NCBI GenBank assembly: GCA_942492115.1
Contig: CALODL010000013.1
Span: forward strand, 1-64,000
Direction of reading: 5' to 3'
Origin: CALODL01 sp942492115
GTDB taxonomy: Bacteria; Planctomycetota; Phycisphaerae; UBA1845; CAIVHJ01
Length of the DNA: 64,000 nt
Part shown: positions 36,032-45,587 of the stretch, piece by piece
How the letters are laid out: every line of letters starts with the position of its first letter
Position numbering within the stretch: the first letter of the stretch is position 1
The notes under the pieces: model-generated
What the model saw: the letters and a program-made list of their open reading frames with translations, nothing else
The model's database searches: none
What the model was told of the DNA's origin: nothing
Translations under genes and position numbers: made by a program

Positions 36032-37135
36032 TTACACCTCGAAGTTCTGGAGGCGCTCCGAGCGGTCGTGGCGCTGGAGGGCCGCGATGAGCTCGTCGAT
36101 GTCGCCGAGCATCACCTGATCGAGGCTGTGTAACGTCAAGCCAATACGGTGATCGGTACAACGGTTCTGAGGAAAATTGTAGGTGCGAATGCGCTCCGAG
36201 CGATCGCCCGAACCGATCATGCTCTTGCGGTCGGCGGCCCGCTGGGACAGCTGCTGCTGCAAGTGGTGTTCGTAAACGCGACTGAGCAGAATGCGCCGCG
36301 CCTTGGCCCGATTCTTGTGCTGCGACTTTTCATCGCGCATCGATACGGTCAAGCCGGTTTCCTTGTGCACGAGGCGGATGGCCGATTCGACCTTGTTGAC
36401 GTTCTGGCCACCAGGCCCACCCGCGCGACTGGTGAATTCTTCGACGTCGTTGTCCCAATTGATCTGGATATCGACCGCCTCGGGCTCGGGCATGACTGCG
36501 ACGGTCGCTGCCGAGGTGTGTACGCGGCCCTGTGACTCGGTCTGCGGAACACGCTGCACACGGTGGCCCCCGCTTTCGTACTGCAGGAACTGGTAAACGC
36601 CCTGGCCCTTGACGTTCATCACCACTTCCTTGAAGCCCCCGACTTCACTGGGAGAGCTGCTCATGACCTCGATCTTGTACCGCTGACGCTCGCAATATCG
36701 CGTATACATCGTGTATAGATCACCGGCAAACAGCGCCGCTTCCTGGCCGCCCGTACCCGCGCGAATCTCCATGATGATCGACGTGACCACTGCATCGTCA
36801 CCCGCGACAAGCGCCCCCTTGACTTGTTCCGCGAGCTCGGTACAGCGCGTCTTGAGACCGGGTAGTTCTTCCTCGGCCAAACCGCGCAGGTCTGCATCCT
36901 GCTCGGCGTCAGAGATGATCTCCTCTGATTCCTTCAGGTCGTCCTTCAACTTGCGATAGTCGCGGTACGGTTCGACGACCGGGCGCAACCTGGCCAGCTC
37001 TTTGTTGAGCTGGATGCTCTTAGTTGGATTGCCCGCCACCTCCGGGTCGTTCATCGACTCCAGAAGATCATCGTGACGCGTACACAGCTCGACGAGCTTC
37101 AGCTCCAGTTTTTTATCGAGAGCATGATCGGACAT
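36032..37135 (-). CDS. prfA: Peptide chain release factor 1
   Basis: 367 residues. Recognises UAA and UAG. The codon-recognition tripeptide lies in GGHRVQRVPQTESQGRVHTS (PQT, fitting the RF1 PxT pattern), and the catalytic GGQ is in RAGGPGGQNVNKVESAIRL. The C-terminal domain has DEKSQHKNRAKARRIL and RIRTYNFPQNRCTDHRI. Convergent with the phosphatase gene. The usual neighbour prmC (GGQ methyltransferase) is not here. Confidence 0.96.
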   Translation of the reverse strand: MSDHALDKKLELKLVELCTRHDDLLESMNDPEVAGNPTKSIQLNKELARLRPVVEPYRDYRKLKDDLKESEEIISDAEQDADLRGLAEEELPGLKTRCTELAEQVKGALVAGDDAVVTSIIMEIRAGTGGQEAALFAGDLYTMYTRYCERQRYKIEVMSSSPSEVGGFKEVVMNVKGQGVYQFLQYESGGHRVQRVPQTESQGRVHTSAATVAVMPEPEAVDIQINWDNDVEEFTSRAGGPGGQNVNKVESAIRLVHKETGLTVSMRDEKSQHKNRAKARRILLSRVYEHHLQQQLSQRAADRKSMIGSGDRSERIRTYNFPQNRCTDHRIGLTLHSLDQVMLGDIDELIAALQRHDRSERLQNFEV

Positions 37136-37339
37136 CTGCGGTGATCCATCCTTGAGAAGGCGTGCTCCACGGCTCCTGCGCGAGCTCGACGGCGATTGTT
37201 GGCTCAGCCGTCAGCACAGGTTGCAGGCGTGCACCGCATCAGAGTCAACCCTGGAACACAGAGGCCGGAGTCCCGACGAGGACCGCTCTACGTGACAATG
37301 TTCGATGCCCTGATCGCCAGCATCTCAATGCGGTCACCG

Positions 37340-37379
37340 AAAAAAAACCACGACGCCGCGCATGCGGAAACCGTCGTGG
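37340..37379 (-). terminator. Rho-independent terminator of rpmE
   Basis: On the minus strand CCACGAC / GTCGTGG form a 7-bp stem with an 18-base, partly pairable loop, followed by eight T residues (three bases of sequence extend the run). It begins about 20 bases beyond the rpmE stop. Confidence 0.85.
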
Positions 37380-37400
37380 CTTGATTGCTGTAAGTCGCAG

Positions 37401-37622
37401 CTACTTCTTCTTGGTTTTGAAATAGTCGCCGCCGAACTTCTTCTGGAATTTCTCGACGCGGCCCGCGGTATCGACGAACTTCTGCTGACCGGTGTAGAAC
37501 GGGTGGCACTCGGAGCAGATTTCGACCTTGATCGACGGTATGGTACTACGTGTTGCGAACTTGTTGCCACAACCGCAGCTGGCCTCGGCGTCGATGTAGT
37601 CGGGATGGATGTCGCTTTTCAT
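37401..37622 (-). CDS. rpmE: 50S ribosomal protein L31, zinc-binding type
   Basis: 73 residues. MKSDIHPDYIDAEASCGCGNKF and VEICSECHPFYTGQQKFVDTAGRVEKF are typical. The CxC and CxxC cysteines are kept, so this is the zinc-containing C+ form. The ATG at 37622 begins the family sequence. It is upstream of prfA, a common neighbour pair, but separated from it by its own terminator. Confidence 0.95.
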   Translation of the reverse strand: MKSDIHPDYIDAEASCGCGNKFATRSTIPSIKVEICSECHPFYTGQQKFVDTAGRVEKFQKKFGGDYFKTKKK

Positions 37623-37743
37623 GGGTCTACCTTCCTCAGCATCAGTCAAGAATCAGGTATTATAGCCCAGGATGCAGATTGAGCAATAGTTGAGGCGTAG
37701 GCGTTCAGGCGGGTGGTGGCAGGTGCCCTGCTCGGCGAGACCC

Positions 37744-38964
37744 CTAGCGTTCGGCAGTCACTTCCATGACCATCAAAGTCATGTCGTCGGTGGGGTTAAG
37801 GCTGCCGCTCTCGGCTTCCATGGCCCGCTCGATCGCTCGGGCCATGTCCTCGGCGGGCAGGTGGGCACAGGAACGGATGATGTCTTTGTGGCGTGGCCCG
37901 CGATACTCGCCCCCCCTCGTGCGGGTGAAGGCCTCCTCGACCCCATCGCTGTACAGGACAAGCTTCTGACCCGGGGTCAGAGGGACCCGCTTGGTCTCGA
38001 ACACCTCGCCCTCGATGAGGCCCAGCAGCGGTCCTTCCGCGTCCAATTCGCGCATCGCTCCGTCCGGTTCGAACAGCATGGCATAGGGGTGTCCGGCCCG
38101 GGCAAATGACAGCGACCAATCACGCACATCGATCAGACAATAGGTCGCAGTCACGAACTGCAGAGCATCCAGTTCAGCCTGGAGCAGCGCCTCGTTGAGA
38201 TCGCCCAGGGTGTGGGAGGGAGTCAGAACGTGGTAGTCGGAGCGTTCGATCCGTTTGCTGCGCATTGCCTGTTTGACGAAGATGGTCAGCAGACTGGCTG
38301 CTACGCCATGCCCAACGCAATCTGCGATGTAGACGCACACGTGGTGTTCGTCAACGCGGGAGATGTCGTAGATGTCGCCCGAGACCCACGAGGCGGGACG
38401 GTAGATCACACTGAATTCCAGCCCGGGCAGGTCCGGGAAGTTCCGTGGCAGGAACTTCTGCTGCAAGCTGCTGGCCAGCCTCATTTCCTGCGTCTGCTCT
38501 TCGATTTTCTGGTTGATGTGCCGTCCGAGCCTGTTGATGTCACGGACTTCGCGTTGGGCCTTCTTGACCAAGTCGGCAGTGTGACACATCGATTCCAGTC
38601 GCCCGCGGATTTCATCAGCCGAGGCCTGACGCGTGGCCACCTGAGCCCAGGCCGGCAAAACCGGGACGTCCTTGACGGCGCCGTCACTGAGCACCAACGC
38701 AGAAATGCCCTCAGACTCCGCAGCGCCCAGCAACTCGACCAGAGCAGCGCCTCCCCCCGGAGCAGCGCGACCCTGGCAATCGATGATCAGTGCATCTGGG
38801 TTGGCTTCCTGAATGTGGTGGGCGGCCACCACGCACGTGTTTGCATCGATGACATCTATTGCGTCACTTGCGAGCAGTTGACCGAGCCCGATGGGCACGG
38901 TCGCGCGGCCGCCTACGACCACCAGGCGCGGTCGATATGTTTCAATGGTTGGAGCGCAAGTCAT
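37744..38964 (-). CDS. SpoIIE-type phosphatase with receiver-like domain
   Basis: About 406 residues. The N-terminal 120 residues look like a degenerate response-regulator receiver (RLVVVGGRATVPIGLGQLL, then PDALIIDCQG at the phosphoacceptor strand, LVLSDGAVKD). A coiled segment (EEQTQEMRLASSLQQKFLP) leads to a PP2C/SpoIIE domain with WVSGDIYDISRV, YIADCVGHGVAASLL, LVLYSDGVEEAF and NPTDDMTLMVMEV. The layout resembles RsbU/RssB-like phosphatases that control sigma-factor partner switching. ATG 38964 is preferred as the start by homology; the frame is open to 39069, and no Shine-Dalgarno decides it. Confidence 0.82.
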   Translation of the reverse strand: MTCAPTIETYRPRLVVVGGRATVPIGLGQLLASDAIDVIDANTCVVAAHHIQEANPDALIIDCQGRAAPGGGAALVELLGAAESEGISALVLSDGAVKDVPVLPAWAQVATRQASADEIRGRLESMCHTADLVKKAQREVRDINRLGRHINQKIEEQTQEMRLASSLQQKFLPRNFPDLPGLEFSVIYRPASWVSGDIYDISRVDEHHVCVYIADCVGHGVAASLLTIFVKQAMRSKRIERSDYHVLTPSHTLGDLNEALLQAELDALQFVTATYCLIDVRDWSLSFARAGHPYAMLFEPDGAMRELDAEGPLLGLIEGEVFETKRVPLTPGQKLVLYSDGVEEAFTRTRGGEYRGPRHKDIIRSCAHLPAEDMARAIERAMEAESGSLNPTDDMTLMVMEVTAER

Positions 38965-39082
38965 GATACTGTCGTGTGTATCGACCCGCGCACCGGGTGA
39001 CATCATATGTGGTTTGGAGACGGCGTATCGGACGTTTACAGGGATGCCGAAGCCACAAACGTGAAGCAAGCACCCGGACGCA

Positions 39083-39586
39083 TCACGGATTCAGCACAGC
39101 GGCCGGTAGGGTCAGGCGGTCACCGGCGTCGATGCCCAGCTCTTCGAGCAGGCCGGCGCTGACCTCGAGCGCGTAGCGCGCAGGCTCTTCCGATGGATAG
39201 GTCCGCGTGGTCAAAGCGTCCATGGTGTGGATCTTGACGATGTCACCGTTGCTGGCCGCATAGGCGATATCGAGCGGGATGATCGTATTCAGCATCCAGA
39301 ATCCCAAACGCTGCTCCGCATCAAAAACGAACAGCATGCCGCGCGGTGTGCCATCGGGCAGGCTGGCCATCTGTTCGGACTCGACGAACATGAGTCCGAG
39401 TTCCCGCTGCCGTGCAGTTTCTGCAATCCATACCTCGAATTCCTGATCACCAACGGCGACCCGAGCCGTACGCAGCGACTCGAGATCGTTGCCCTGCTGC
39501 GTCGTGGCGCTGCCCTGGCGGCATCCTGAAGACATCCCCATCACCATCGCTCCGATCAAAGCCATCACCACTGACGAACGGTTCAT
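39083..39586 (-). CDS. DUF192 lipoprotein
   Basis: 167 residues. A lipoprotein signal (VVMALIGAMVMGMSSGC) precedes a DUF192 domain with the family hallmarks ARQRELGLMFVE, GMLFVFDAEQRLGFWMLNTIIPLDIAYA and YALEVSAGLLEELGI. The biochemical role of DUF192 is unknown. The start follows GAGGAGA, and its ATG overlaps the stop of the upstream membrane-protein gene (ATGA). Confidence 0.85.
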   Translation of the reverse strand: MNRSSVVMALIGAMVMGMSSGCRQGSATTQQGNDLESLRTARVAVGDQEFEVWIAETARQRELGLMFVESEQMASLPDGTPRGMLFVFDAEQRLGFWMLNTIIPLDIAYAASNGDIVKIHTMDALTTRTYPSEEPARYALEVSAGLLEELGIDAGDRLTLPAAVLNP

Positions 39587-40002
39587 CTGTTGTCTCCTCG
39601 TTGCAAACGGGCACGCAACTCGTCCAGCGCCGCGCTGCGTCGGTGCGTGCGTTGGGCGGCCCGGCGGGCTTGAACGATCATGGTGTGAACCATATCGGCT
39701 GTCGCAATGCAGCACAGCCAGAACACCAGCGCAACGACGCCCGCCCAGTAGGCGACGAAGGACACGGCGTGTGGCAGGGGCTCGAGAACGACGGTCCCGA
39801 TCAGTGTGGCCAGAGAAATCAGGGCCATCAAGGCCATACCGAAATATCGCCGACGGCGCCGGCGGTCACGCCCACTCGCGGTATCGAACTGATCGATCCA
39901 CGCGGACGTCCCCTGGCCGCGGAGAAGCCACAGAAAGGCCGACGAGGCCCCCGCTCCCACGATACACAACGCGATAAAGACCCATAACTGGTAGCCGGAC
40001 AC
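39583..40002 (-). CDS. Small membrane protein, unknown function
   Basis: 139 residues if started at GTG 40002, which has GGAG six to seven bases upstream. Three hydrophobic segments (LWVFIALCIVGAGASSAFLWLL, YFGMALMALISLATLIGTVVL, AVSFVAYWAGVVALVFWLCCIA) separated by a strongly basic loop (GRDRRRRRRY), and an Arg-rich tail. Translationally coupled to the DUF192 gene. No family is recognised. Confidence 0.65.
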   Translation of the reverse strand: MSGYQLWVFIALCIVGAGASSAFLWLLRGQGTSAWIDQFDTASGRDRRRRRRYFGMALMALISLATLIGTVVLEPLPHAVSFVAYWAGVVALVFWLCCIATADMVHTMIVQARRAAQRTHRRSAALDELRARLQRGDNR

Positions 40003-40156
40003 GACGCTCCTGACGCTTCGTAATGACGTATTAGTAAATCCTAGGCCTCGGATCCGCTGAATGCAATGTCGGCCGGTTTGGACCAAGCACCCCGGGCCGA
40101 TTGGCCGATTAGACAAAGACCCTTCTTTTTAGATGTGCCCTAGAGGATCGTGTACT

Positions 40157-41749
40157 ATGTTCGCTTCAAAATCGCAGGCAGACCTGATGAGCACGACAAA
40201 CGCCTCGCTGGGCGAACATTCAATACCGTTGAGCGATAGTGAGCGCATGCAACGCGAATCGCGCCGCGTTGCCGCGGGCATTCTGGCAGTTGTGGGCCTC
40301 TTCGTGAGTATGTGGTTCGGGGGCCTGATTCCGCACGCACACGGCCATTCCGAAACCCATGTTGATCACGGTACGCCCTACCTGCCGCCTCTCGTCTGGA
40401 TCGCCCCCTTTGCCGTCCTGCTCCTGGCGATCGCTGTGCTGCCGTTGATCTCTGCCACCGAACATTGGTGGCACCACAACAAGAATCGCTTCCTCGTCGC
40501 GTCGGTTCTCGGAACGGTGACGCTCGGCTTCTATGCCTTCGTGCACCCTGGCGGCATCGCCAACCACTTCACCCACGCCCACAATACGGCGCCCGGGTTC
40601 GAGACCGCCTTCGCGGCATTCAGTAACGCGATCTTTGCGGAGTACGTACCGTTCATCGTGCTGTTGTTCAGCCTCTACGTCATCAGTGGTGGCATCAACC
40701 TCAGCGGGGACCTGAGAGCCCATCCGTGGACCAATGCAGGTTTTCTTGGAATCGGAGGCCTGGCTGCAAGTTTCATCGGCACGACCGGCGCCGCCATGGT
40801 CCTCATTCGCCCGCTGCTCTCGACCAATGCCGAGCGCAAGCACACCGTGCACACCGTCGTGTTCTTCATCTTCATCGTGTGCAACTGCGGTGGGCTGCTT
40901 CTGCCCATCGGCGACCCACCACTTTTTCTCGGCTACCTCAGGGGCGTGCCCTTTGGTTGGACCCTGAGCCTGTGGCCGTATTGGTTGCTGGTCAACATCG
41001 CCATCCTGGCGATATACCTTGTATGCGACTACAAGGCGTACTCACGGGAAGACGCCAAGGATATACGGCTCGACGAAAGCGAGATCCGTCCGCTCCGCTT
41101 GCGTGGCACCGTCAACTTCCTGTTCCTGCTGGGCGTGGTCCTGTGCGTGGCCTTCGTGGTCCCGGACAAGCCGTTCCTCGGTACCGGCTGGGCCCCGCCG
41201 ATGTTCTTCCGCGAAGCGCTGATGCTGTTGCTGGTGGTGTGCTCTCTGCGCATGACCCGCCCGGAGACGCGCCTGCTCAACCGCTTCGACTACGCCGCGA
41301 TCATCGAGGTCGCGGCCTTGTTCTGCGGTATCTTCCTGTGTATGCAGGTACCGGTCGAAATCCTCAACCTCCAGGGTGCCAAGATGGGCATCGACAACCC
41401 GGTCAAGTTCTTCTGGGCGACCGGCGCCCTGTCGAGCTTCCTGGACAACGCTCCGACCTACGTCGTGTTCTTCGAGACCGCCCGTACGCTGACGACAGAT
41501 ACCAGTGAAGGCCTGGTGACCCTGGCCAGTGGACCCCATGTTCTCGAGGGCCATCTCATGGCCATCAGTCTCGGCGCGGTCTTCATGGGCGCCATGACCT
41601 ACATTGGCAATGGCCCCAACTTCATGGTCAAGAGCATTGCAGAGCAGTCCGGCGTCAAGATGCCGTCGTTCTTCGGTTACATGCTGTACAGCTGTGCGAT
41701 CCTGCTGCCGCTGTGGGGCGTCGTGACGCTGCTGCTCATGTGGACCTGA
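40157..41749 (+). CDS. NhaD-like sodium:proton antiporter
   Basis: About 530 residues with some 12 membrane segments, ion-transporter superfamily (NhaD/CitMHS). Seen: FSNAIFAEYVPFIVLLFSLYVISGGI, SFIGTTGAAMVLIRPLL, CNCGGLLLPIGDPPLFLGYL, ALSSFLDNAPTYVVFFETA and AMTYIGNGPNFMVKSIAE, the repeated discontinuous-helix motifs of this family. A His-rich loop (PHAHGHSETHVDHG) follows the first helix. Probably exports Na+ in exchange for H+. ATG 40157 has GAGG ten bases upstream; ATG 40187 is the alternative. Confidence 0.85.
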   Translation: MFASKSQADLMSTTNASLGEHSIPLSDSERMQRESRRVAAGILAVVGLFVSMWFGGLIPHAHGHSETHVDHGTPYLPPLVWIAPFAVLLLAIAVLPLISATEHWWHHNKNRFLVASVLGTVTLGFYAFVHPGGIANHFTHAHNTAPGFETAFAAFSNAIFAEYVPFIVLLFSLYVISGGINLSGDLRAHPWTNAGFLGIGGLAASFIGTTGAAMVLIRPLLSTNAERKHTVHTVVFFIFIVCNCGGLLLPIGDPPLFLGYLRGVPFGWTLSLWPYWLLVNIAILAIYLVCDYKAYSREDAKDIRLDESEIRPLRLRGTVNFLFLLGVVLCVAFVVPDKPFLGTGWAPPMFFREALMLLLVVCSLRMTRPETRLLNRFDYAAIIEVAALFCGIFLCMQVPVEILNLQGAKMGIDNPVKFFWATGALSSFLDNAPTYVVFFETARTLTTDTSEGLVTLASGPHVLEGHLMAISLGAVFMGAMTYIGNGPNFMVKSIAEQSGVKMPSFFGYMLYSCAILLPLWGVVTLLLMWT

Positions 41750-41762
41750 ACCCTACACCCAA

Positions 41763-43616
41763 TTATGAAAGGGAGCCCTTAGCTCGCCTGGCCCCGCAGC
41801 CGCGGCGACGGCCCCAGCTCAGCCAGCACGCCCACAAGAGAATCAGAGGCATCATGCCTGCGCCACATGCGGCCGCTTGCGGTTCACTCTGCGTCACGCC
41901 AGCTGTCACGAGATCGCAAGCATCACCGATTCCATCTCCGTCACCGTCCGCCTGCGTCGGGTTGTACGACACCGGGCAGTTGTCATCACAGATCACCCCG
42001 TCGCCGTCGGCATCCGCGTCCCGGGCCGCGCAACCGCACAACCCCGGATGGGTCTTGTGTGCATCGTCCGGGCAACCGTCCAAACAATCAGGCATGAGAT
42101 CGCCGTCGGCATCGGCATCGACCACGCCGCACCCGCACAGACCTGGAACGGTCTTATCCGGATCGTCCGGACACAGGTCCAGACAGTCGGGTGTGCCGTC
42201 TTCGTCCGTGTCGATGTCGGGCACAGCGCAACCACAGACCCCCGGCGTGACCTTGTCCGGATCTCCAGGGCAACCGTCCTCACCATCGTCCGCCCCGTCC
42301 CCGTCACCATCCCGAAACGGGAGGCGCAGGGGCTCGAGGTTCTCGTCAGCGGTCACGAGCCGAATGGGCACCCATGCCAGTCTGTGCAACGCCGGGCGCG
42401 CAGGATCCAATGGCAGTCGTGGCCGGATGCCGATCCCTGTCCCGACCTCCTCGAATGCACGGCCCGTACCGGCGCCCAGGCGTAGCAACCAATGCTCGGT
42501 GCCCACGCAGAACACGTGAAGCGTGGCCTCGCGCAGCAGCGGTTGATCGCCGAGATCTTCGTTGTACGAGAACACGGGATCGAGCGTCATCTCGTTCGGT
42601 GACAGTGTCGTATACAGTCGGGTGACATAAGGATTTCCACTGAAGAGTTCACGACCTACTTCATCTTCGTTCTGCGTCATCGGCAGTTGATTCACCAGGT
42701 CACCGAACTCCCCGGCGTAATCGGTCACGAAACCCTGCCCGCCGGCCTCGTTCATCGCACGGGTCACGAGACGCTGGTAGCTTGCGTATGCACTGTCGTT
42801 GCCCTGGTACCAATTCAACTGTGCATAGTCGACTTCAACATGCGGGTAGTTCAACGTAATCGCCCGGGTTCCGGCAACGATCCACACAGCGATACCCATG
42901 TCCGCTTCGGCGGCCACGGCCGTAAGGCGCAACGGGATCATCGGCCGTGCGGCATTGCTGCGGTATTGCATAACCAACGGCTGGATCTCGCCGACTTGTG
43001 CGTTCTTGGTCAGCTTCAGCGTCACGAAATTCATACCTTCATCGACATAAGGCGTGATCAACTGCGCGCCGCGCTCGCTGATCCCGTAGTCGTTCTGCTC
43101 CAGCCAGCGGGCCAGCGCCTCCGGATCCTGGCTGGTAACCACCTGCGTATCGAACGGTCCAACCGTCTCCTGTGAGAGGATCTCTACCGGATCATCAGCG
43201 AAACTCCCACCGGAGCCGCCGCCAAAGCCACCGCCGCCGGGAGAACAGTTTCCACATCCGCCAGAGGATGGGTCCTCCTGCGGTGGACAACGAGACTCCA
43301 CGCGATCGAGCTCGAACCGCGGGCGGGTGATGGTCTCGAGTGCCTGGAACAACTGATCATTCGCTACGGACAGACGCGGTATGCCGGGAACGGGCACGAC
43401 CCAGGCGAATTCCCGGGCCGGTCCGATGTACTGAATGCGCACCACGGCCGTGACCTCGTCTTTAGCCTGATGAAAGATGATCTGCTCGGCGACCTGATTG
43501 ACCGGCAGTCGAAGGTCACAAAACAGCCCACCACAGGCGCTCGCGCTACGACCGCCGTGGGCCACGGCGCTGATGATCATCAACCCACAAACGACAATCG
43601 AATGACTCTTGTTCAC
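41763..43616 (-). CDS. Secreted DUF2330 protein with type 3 repeats
   Basis: About 617 residues. Signal peptide, then ACGGLFCD, EQIIFHQAKDEVTAVVRIQY and EFAWVVPVPGIP, the DUF2330 signature. A Gly/Cys-rich loop lies near residue 140. The last 180 residues hold calcium-binding, thrombospondin type 3-like repeats (DGDGDGADDGEDGCPGDPD, repeated with DxDxDG and CPDDPDK units). The C-terminus has a Cys-Gly-Ala-Gly motif, a hydrophobic helix and a basic tail, like a sorting signal. The GTG start at 43616 follows a strong GGAGGTTCCT. Function unknown. Confidence 0.85.
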   Translation of the reverse strand: MNKSHSIVVCGLMIISAVAHGGRSASACGGLFCDLRLPVNQVAEQIIFHQAKDEVTAVVRIQYIGPAREFAWVVPVPGIPRLSVANDQLFQALETITRPRFELDRVESRCPPQEDPSSGGCGNCSPGGGGFGGGSGGSFADDPVEILSQETVGPFDTQVVTSQDPEALARWLEQNDYGISERGAQLITPYVDEGMNFVTLKLTKNAQVGEIQPLVMQYRSNAARPMIPLRLTAVAAEADMGIAVWIVAGTRAITLNYPHVEVDYAQLNWYQGNDSAYASYQRLVTRAMNEAGGQGFVTDYAGEFGDLVNQLPMTQNEDEVGRELFSGNPYVTRLYTTLSPNEMTLDPVFSYNEDLGDQPLLREATLHVFCVGTEHWLLRLGAGTGRAFEEVGTGIGIRPRLPLDPARPALHRLAWVPIRLVTADENLEPLRLPFRDGDGDGADDGEDGCPGDPDKVTPGVCGCAVPDIDTDEDGTPDCLDLCPDDPDKTVPGLCGCGVVDADADGDLMPDCLDGCPDDAHKTHPGLCGCAARDADADGDGVICDDNCPVSYNPTQADGDGDGIGDACDLVTAGVTQSEPQAAACGAGMMPLILLWACWLSWGRRRGCGARRAKGSLS

Positions 43617-43740
43617 AGGAACCTCCAGCAGGATGGCCCATTGTTCAGGCCCGCAAGCGTATGAGCGAATGCTCCTGGCCATGCGCCAGGCAGTCACGAG
43701 GACATGTCGATTGAGCGCGATCGAACGTGCTCATCACGGG

Positions 43741-45344
43741 TCAAGTGCGTCGAGCGCACATCCCGACCAGCCCCGACACACTCAATAGCAGGAATACCGG
43801 CAAACCGGACCCACACACTGGCGGATCGGTTCGGGCCGCGCGGCGTGGTAACTCGACGGCGGAAAGGTTGATCGAGCCGGATGTAATCCGAGTGGTCAGC
43901 ATCTTCTGGCTCAGCAACGCGGGCGCGTCAAAGACCGGGCGGATGAACCCCGGATCCCCGACACCCTGCGCCACGACCTCCCCATCCCGTCGTGTTCCCG
44001 GCCCCAGACGCAGGACCCAGTGCGTGTCACCCGCAATACAGTTCTGTTCGAGCGTCGCTTCGCGTTCAATCGGCTGATCCGCAAGGTCCTCGTTGTACGA
44101 GAACACCGGATCGAGGGTCATGTCCTCCGGCGAGAGCGTGGTATACAACCGGGTGATGTACGGTCGGTCGCGAAACATCTGCTTGACGACATCCGCCGGA
44201 TCGACGACCCGTTGAAGCAGCTTGGCATGCACGTCCGGGCGAACACCGATCAGCTTGGCGCGACCGAAGACCCGTTCGAGATCCGCGCCCGATGCATAGG
44301 TGTCCGCCGGCATGTCCAGATTCGGCGGGAGGGACTCCTGGATGATGCCCAGAACCATTTCACGCGGCAACTCACGGGCGTTCACCAGGCTGTTGAAGTA
44401 CGCCGTGGTATCGACGATCGAGGTCAGCGCTTCGTACTCCGCGCTCATCCATCGTGCCCGGGGCAACCGGTCGATCACATCGAGCACTCTGCCGGCCATC
44501 TCAGTGACGAACCCGTGTCCGCCGGCCTCATCCATGGCGCGGGTCACGAGTTGCTGGAAACTGGCATATGCTGCATTTTGACTGGCGTACCAGTTGACCT
44601 GGGCGTAGTCGACCTCGACGTGTGGATAGTTGAGGGGCACCGCCCGTGCCCCGGCAAGAACCCACACCAGCACACCCATGTCCGGTGTCGCGGCCACCGA
44701 GGTCAAACGCAACGGGATCATCGGCGTGGCGCCGGCATACGTGTACTGCAGGACCAGTGGCCTGATATCACCACTCCTTCTGCCCGTGCTCAGTTTCAGG
44801 GTCACGAAGTTCATTCCCTCAGCCACATACGGCGCGATCAACTCAGCACCCCGGGCGCTCAGATCGTAGCCATTGCCGACGAGCCAGCGCGTGAGAGCCT
44901 CCGCATCGGTGCCGGTGACGATCTGAGTGTCGAATGGCCCTACGGTGCGCTGCTCGATGATCGTTACGCGAGGTTCTGCGCGCTAGTGGGCGCGGCTTGA
45001 CCATCCAATGCAAACGCCAGATCGAAATCAGGCACCACGCAGCGATCACCGGTTCGCCCAAGGTTGAACTGAGGCCGAGTTGCCGTTTCCAGCGCCTGGA
45101 ACACATCATCGAAACCTACACTCAACTCCGGTATGCCCGGGACCGGAACGACCCAGGCGAATTCCTCGGCAGCACCCGTGTACTGGATCCGCACCATAGC
45201 CGTGACGACATCTGCCGATTGGTGAAAGATAATCTGTTCGCCTGCCTGATCGATGGGCACCTGGTTACAGAAAAACCCACCGCAAGCGTGGGCCGTCGTG
45301 GAAGCGAGCGTGGTCAGGATGACCGTGATGACATGTAGACGCAT
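43741..45344 (-). CDS. Second DUF2330 protein, frameshifted
   Basis: Paralogue of the neighbour without the type 3 repeats. The start MRLHVITVILTTLAST (45344, GGAG upstream) leads to ACGGFFCNQVP, EQIIFHQSADVVTAMVRIQY and EFAWVVPVPGIPEL, but that frame stops at 44964. The homologous continuation VTIIEQRTVGPFDTQIVTG...IAPYVAEGMNFVTLKLS lies in another frame. The break is at the GCGCGC tract 44978-44983; removing one GC restores TSAEPRVTII. The C-terminus (VCGSGLPVFLLLSVSG, then CARR) matches the sorting-like tail of the other paralogue. Either a fresh pseudogene, a slippage site or a base error. Confidence 0.82.
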
Positions 45345-45376
45345 GGGTTGCTCCATTGGGAGAACATGGACATACC

Positions 45377-45434
45377 CCCCGCGCGAACCGCTTGCGCGGG
45401 GTCGCTGTAGTAACAAAACCAGACTCAGGATCAA
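45377..45434 (-). promoter_or_regulatory. Candidate promoter and leader hairpin of the second DUF2330 gene
   Basis: On the minus strand TTGATC, 16 bases, TACTAC (45407-45434) is a modest promoter match. Just downstream, an 8-bp stem CCCCGCGC / GCGCGGGG (45377-45401) would sit in the leader, about 35 bases before the start codon. Confidence 0.35.
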
Positions 45435-45458
45435 TCCAAGAAGTGAACAAAATGACCA

Positions 45459-45587
45459 GGGGTGTGTAGCGGTGTGGCCTGCAGCAGATCGCGATCGGTC
45501 AAGATTTCTGCTGCACGAGCTCGGGTCCCACAGCGCACGGACTACGAGTCCGTGCGCTCCCCCAGAAAGCCGTGTGCTACACACCCC
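45459..45587. repeat. Palindromic intergenic element with terminal inverted repeats
   Basis: The 540-base gap 45345-45884 has no convincing gene. It contains a 129-bp block bounded by the 12-bp inverted repeats GGGGTGTGTAGC and GCTACACACCCC. Inside are two hairpins: GCAGCAGA/TCTGCTGC (45481-45514) and a perfect 11-bp stem GCGCACGGACT-ACG-AGTCCGTGCGC (45533-45557). This could be a miniature inverted-repeat element or a structured RNA. Downstream, AAGAAAAC-ATG-GTTTTCTT (45741-45759) is a further small hairpin near the kinase 3' end. Confidence 0.6.
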
